DNA of 21,517 bases, taken from NCBI GenBank assembly GCA_035289385.1, contig DATDXI010000058.1, positions 1 through 21,517 on the forward strand, read 5' to 3'. Each line of letters starts with the position of its first letter. The stretch's first letter is position 1. The position numbers and the translations under genes are program-made. The notes beneath the pieces are model-generated. The model was not told where the DNA came from. It ran no database searches and saw only the letters and a list, made by a program, of their open reading frames with translations. This document shows, in pieces, positions 18,577-21,517 of this stretch. Source of the stretch: JACOZM01 sp035289385 (GTDB lineage Archaea > Nanobdellota > Nanobdellia > Woesearchaeales > GW2011-AR9).

Positions 18577-21517
18577 AACATAAAAAAGAATTTGTGTTGG
18601 GGATGTTGTTGCTAGTTCTTATTGTTAGCGGCTGCCAGCAGGAGAAAGCGTTGGCAGGACAGGCAGTTGGTGATGTTTGCAGTTCTAATGATAATTGTGA
18701 TGCTAACAATAATGAGATCTGCTTTGAAGAAACCTGTCAAGTAGATACTGATGGTGATGGTGTTATTGATTCTCGTGATGGTGATGCAGATGGTGATGGT
18801 ATTCCAACCAGCACTTATAGTGAGGTTTGTACTTCTGGTGTGGCAGGAGGATGTAATGATAACTGTCCTTTTACTATGAATGAAAATCAACGTGACTTAG
18901 ATGGTGATAGAATAGGGGATGCCTGTGACAATGATATTGATGGTGATGGTGTTATTGTAAGAGACAATTGTTATGTTATTTCTAATCAAGATCAAGCAGA
19001 TGGAGATAGTGATGGGGTAGGCGATGCGTGTGATATTTGTCCTACTACCCATAGTTCTTCAGAGATGGTTTGGGCAGATGCTGACGGAGATAAAGCAGGT
19101 GATGACTGCGATTGTAATGATGATAATACAGAAATTAATCCTGGTGCAACTGAATTATGTTCGAATGGAATCGATGATGATTGTGATGGGATTGTGGATA
19201 CGGATTGTGATACTGATGGTGATGGTGACGGCGTTCCTGATAGTCAAGACAATTGCTATGGAATATATAATCCTGGACAGGAAGATAATGACGATTTAGA
19301 TGCGTTTGGTGACGCTTGTGATGGAACGGGTGGAGATGCTGATGGCGATGGAATAGATAATGGGATAGATTTTGATGCTGATGGCGATGGATCTCCTGAT
19401 AATTGTCCATTAACTTATCATAAAGATCAAACCAATACTGATAATGATAGAATGGGCAATGTTTGTGATGCTGATGATGACAATGATGGCAAACTTGATG
19501 GTGCTGATACTTGTCCTCAGGGGCAAACTGGCTGGGTCTCTTCTGCAGATACAGATATTGATGACGATGGCTGTAATGCTGCTGAAGACTCTGATACTGA
19601 TGGCGATAGCCAGCCAGACATTACTGATAATTGCCCACTTGTTGTAAATGTTGACCAGAAAGATATGGATACGGATGGAATAGGGGATGCTTGTGATTGT
19701 GGAGATGGAATCATCCCATCGGGAGAGTCTTGCGATGATTCTAATACAGCAAATGGCGATGGCTGTTCATCTTCCTGTCAAGTTGAAGCAGGCTATCTCT
19801 GCCCTTCATCAAGCAATCTCATTGGTTTCTGGAAAGGTGAGGGGAATGTTTTTGAAGCGTATGGAAAGTTTGAATCAACGAATAATGGAGTTACCTTTTC
19901 ACCAGGAAAAGTAGGGAATGGGTTTGTTTTTGATGGCAGTGCCGGAAAGTACGTGCAAGTTACAGTAACGCCTGAATTACAAATACCTGGAGAATTAACC
20001 GTGTCTGCCTGGGTCAATCCTGCCAGTGTTCCAACAGGACCAGGGAACCTCGTTGCTTCAACGTATAGACATAGTAGTACTGCTGGAAGTCTACGTGGCT
20101 GGTCTTTAGGTGATGAATATGGATCTACGGACCACTTCTACTTTAATGTCTGCTCTTCTGATGGCACTTGCGTTTCAGCAAGCAAACAAAATTTCTTCGC
20201 TGAGAACTTAAACCGCTGGACGCATGTTGTGGGCGTTTACAAGCCAGCAGAGTATATCCGCCTTTATGTGGATAGTCAGCTTGTTGTTGAAAATACGGAG
20301 AATGTTCCGGCAAGCATAGGATATCATGCCACAACACCTTTACGCATAGGTCATCGTGCCGATAAGCCAGATCAAGGGATGTGGGATGGAATGATCGATG
20401 AACTTCAAATATACAACAGAGCATTAAACTCAGATGATCAATATCTGTTGTATACCGGATGCCTTAAAGATACTGATAGTGATGGCCAGCCGGATAATTT
20501 AGTTGCCGGTTTGACGACTACTTTAGTTGCAGATACTGATGATGATAATGATGGTGTTCTTGATGTTGATGATGCTTTCCCCTTAGATGCTGCTGCTTCT
20601 ATTGATACTGATAGTGATAAACTGCCGGATAGTTTAGTTGCAGGTGTGACTACTACTTTAGTTGCAGATACTGATGATGATGGTGATGGTGTTCTTGATG
20701 TTGATGATGCTTTCCCTCTTGACGCAGCTGCTTCTATTGATACTGATAGTGATAAACTGCCGGATAGTTTAGTTGCCGGTTTGACGACTACGTTAGTTGC
20801 AGACGCTGATGATGATGGAGACAATCATGCTGACCGCTCCGACAATTGCCCTATGGTTGTTAATGCTAACCAACAAGATACTGATACGGATGGTGTTGGA
20901 GATGTTTGTGATACGTGTCCTGACAATTATAATCCTAGCCAAAGTGAGGATTGTGGCGTTTGCCGCGCTCCGGGATTCAGCTTAACGGCTGCAAATATTG
21001 ATGCTACGATTAGCATGACTTGTTTGAGCTCAAACGGTCAGAGGGCAGCTTCTCGCTGTTATTGTGAAGATGCTGCTGATACGCAAAAAGATAATGATTG
21101 CTTAGATAATTTACAAGCTTTTGTTGATGGTAGGAGTTCAGCATTTGATTATCAATCAGGTGTAGTGTATTATGGCTGTGCTCAAGATGGCGCATGCAGT
21201 TCTACCACTCCAGTTGCTTGTGATGAAGGCTCGGTTTGTTCTTTCGGGAAATGCACATCTATTGATTATTGCCGGGATGATGCTGACTGTCCGCAAGCAG
21301 CAGAATTTTATTATCGGGAAAATGGAATTCAATTTGTGCAGAGCAGCGCTTCTGTTTGCCAAAACCAAGTATGCGCTCAGCAAAGATTCCAAGTATGCGT
21401 GAATGCTGATGACTGTTTAACTGCAGAAGGAAACACTTGTTTCAATGGAAGGTGTACGTTTGCTACCTGTGGTGTAAACGGAAGAGAATTAGGAGAACAA
21501 TGTGATGACGGCAATTC
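18573..21517 (+). CDS. Giant surface lipoprotein with calcium-binding repeats and a LamG domain (3' end outside window)
   Basis: The frame stays open for at least 981 residues and runs off the window. Residues 1-20 are a lipoprotein signal (VLGMLLLVLIVSGC, lipobox Cys21). Residues about 50-375 hold thrombospondin type 3-like Asp-rich repeats (DTDGDGV, DNCP) and a MopE-type motif (ELCSNGIDDDCDGIVD, about 195-209). Residues 376-410 are a DUF4215 Cys-rich repeat (CGDGIIPSGESCDDSN). A LamG/concanavalin-like domain spans about 415-627 and ends GMIDELQIYNRAL. Residues 633-750 are 45-residue tandem repeats, followed by another DNCP block and Cys-rich modules. A second DUF4215 repeat is starting at the edge. 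It is an adhesin-like surface protein anchored by lipid. Confidence 0.88.
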   Translation, partial: MKHKKEFVLGMLLLVLIVSGCQQEKALAGQAVGDVCSSNDNCDANNNEICFEETCQVDTDGDGVIDSRDGDADGDGIPTSTYSEVCTSGVAGGCNDNCPFTMNENQRDLDGDRIGDACDNDIDGDGVIVRDNCYVISNQDQADGDSDGVGDACDICPTTHSSSEMVWADADGDKAGDDCDCNDDNTEINPGATELCSNGIDDDCDGIVDTDCDTDGDGDGVPDSQDNCYGIYNPGQEDNDDLDAFGDACDGTGGDADGDGIDNGIDFDADGDGSPDNCPLTYHKDQTNTDNDRMGNVCDADDDNDGKLDGADTCPQGQTGWVSSADTDIDDDGCNAAEDSDTDGDSQPDITDNCPLVVNVDQKDMDTDGIGDACDCGDGIIPSGESCDDSNTANGDGCSSSCQVEAGYLCPSSSNLIGFWKGEGNVFEAYGKFESTNNGVTFSPGKVGNGFVFDGSAGKYVQVTVTPELQIPGELTVSAWVNPASVPTGPGNLVASTYRHSSTAGSLRGWSLGDEYGSTDHFYFNVCSSDGTCVSASKQNFFAENLNRWTHVVGVYKPAEYIRLYVDSQLVVENTENVPASIGYHATTPLRIGHRADKPDQGMWDGMIDELQIYNRALNSDDQYLLYTGCLKDTDSDGQPDNLVAGLTTTLVADTDDDNDGVLDVDDAFPLDAAASIDTDSDKLPDSLVAGVTTTLVADTDDDGDGVLDVDDAFPLDAAASIDTDSDKLPDSLVAGLTTTLVADADDDGDNHADRSDNCPMVVNANQQDTDTDGVGDVCDTCPDNYNPSQSEDCGVCRAPGFSLTAANIDATISMTCLSSNGQRAASRCYCEDAADTQKDNDCLDNLQAFVDGRSSAFDYQSGVVYYGCAQDGACSSTTPVACDEGSVCSFGKCTSIDYCRDDADCPQAAEFYYRENGIQFVQSSASVCQNQVCAQQRFQVCVNADDCLTAEGNTCFNGRCTFATCGVNGRELGEQCDDGN
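20469..20820 (+). repeat. 135-bp tandem repeats within the lipoprotein gene
   Basis: Units start at 20469, 20604 and 20739 (the last partial). Each encodes 45 residues of the form DTDSDKLPDSLVAG, TTTLVADTDDD and DGVLDVDDAFPLDAAASI. Units 1 and 2 are nearly the same at the base level, which suggests recent duplication. Confidence 0.9.

Noticed and set aside
18612..21402. Many open frames on both strands inside the lipoprotein gene
   Set aside because: They are shadows produced by the GAT/GGT-rich repeats; the frame from 18573 is open throughout and carries all recognisable domains.

Overview
The window looks like a chromosomal stretch of an archaeon, most likely of the DPANN group (Woesearchaeota-like). 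The sequence evidence is: genes preceded by TATA-type boxes about 25-32 bases before a start codon with little or no leader; an intron-containing tRNA-Ser without an encoded CCA; an archaeal-type SepF; two DUF4143-type archaeal ATPases; a CxxC-x17-CxxC zinc-ribbon protein; and many small membrane proteins. The lineage is an inference, since no rRNA or other marker gene is present.

Layout. 1-108 is an imperfect palindrome that folds as a multi-branched RNA or DNA structure. 195-3197 carries a coiled-coil protein and a large endonuclease-IV/xylose-isomerase-like TIM-barrel protein, the latter preceded by four tandem hairpin repeats next to its ribosome binding site. 3221-4108 holds two minus-strand small genes. 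4263-7233 is a plus-strand run: a seven-helix membrane protein, a winged-helix regulator, two unrecognised proteins, and an FHA-caspase fusion. 7283-9433 holds RNase HII, a nucleotidyltransferase with an HTH domain, and RNase HIII. 9547-10845 is the first DUF4143 ATPase. 10900-13352 is a minus-strand cluster of four membrane proteins, three of them paralogous. 13500-14384 is an IS200/IS605-type unit with a Y1 transposase, bounded by 22-bp direct repeats. 14436-16352 holds a secreted/membrane-anchored protein and SepF. 16496-16635 is tRNA-Ser(GCT) with a 58-nt intron. 16676-17851 (minus) is the second DUF4143 ATPase with a pair of 19-bp repeats upstream. 18114 to the window end is an operon of three small membrane proteins followed by a giant calcium-binding-repeat lipoprotein that runs off the end.

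The standout observation is in the RNase HII gene. Its reading frame is broken inside the catalytic DEAGRG motif by a 29-nt insertion (7321-7349) that contains stop codons and is not a multiple of three. The insertion folds with its flanks into a bulge-helix-bulge motif (4-bp AGGA/TCCT central helix, cleavable bulges, 8-bp inner stem). Cutting after the second base of each bulge restores the consensus reading exactly. This appears to be a very short archaeal-endonuclease-type intron in a protein-coding gene. The same window carries a tRNA intron that the same enzyme would remove and, about 1.3 kb downstream, a second RNase H2-like enzyme (RNase HIII) that could back up RNase HII.

How genes may work together (inference): RNase HII and HIII both process RNA-DNA hybrids. 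SepF would anchor the division ring, and its neighbour is a surface/membrane protein. The FHA-caspase fusion suggests phosphothreonine-controlled proteolysis. The terminal operon appears to build a cell-surface adhesin-like lipoprotein.
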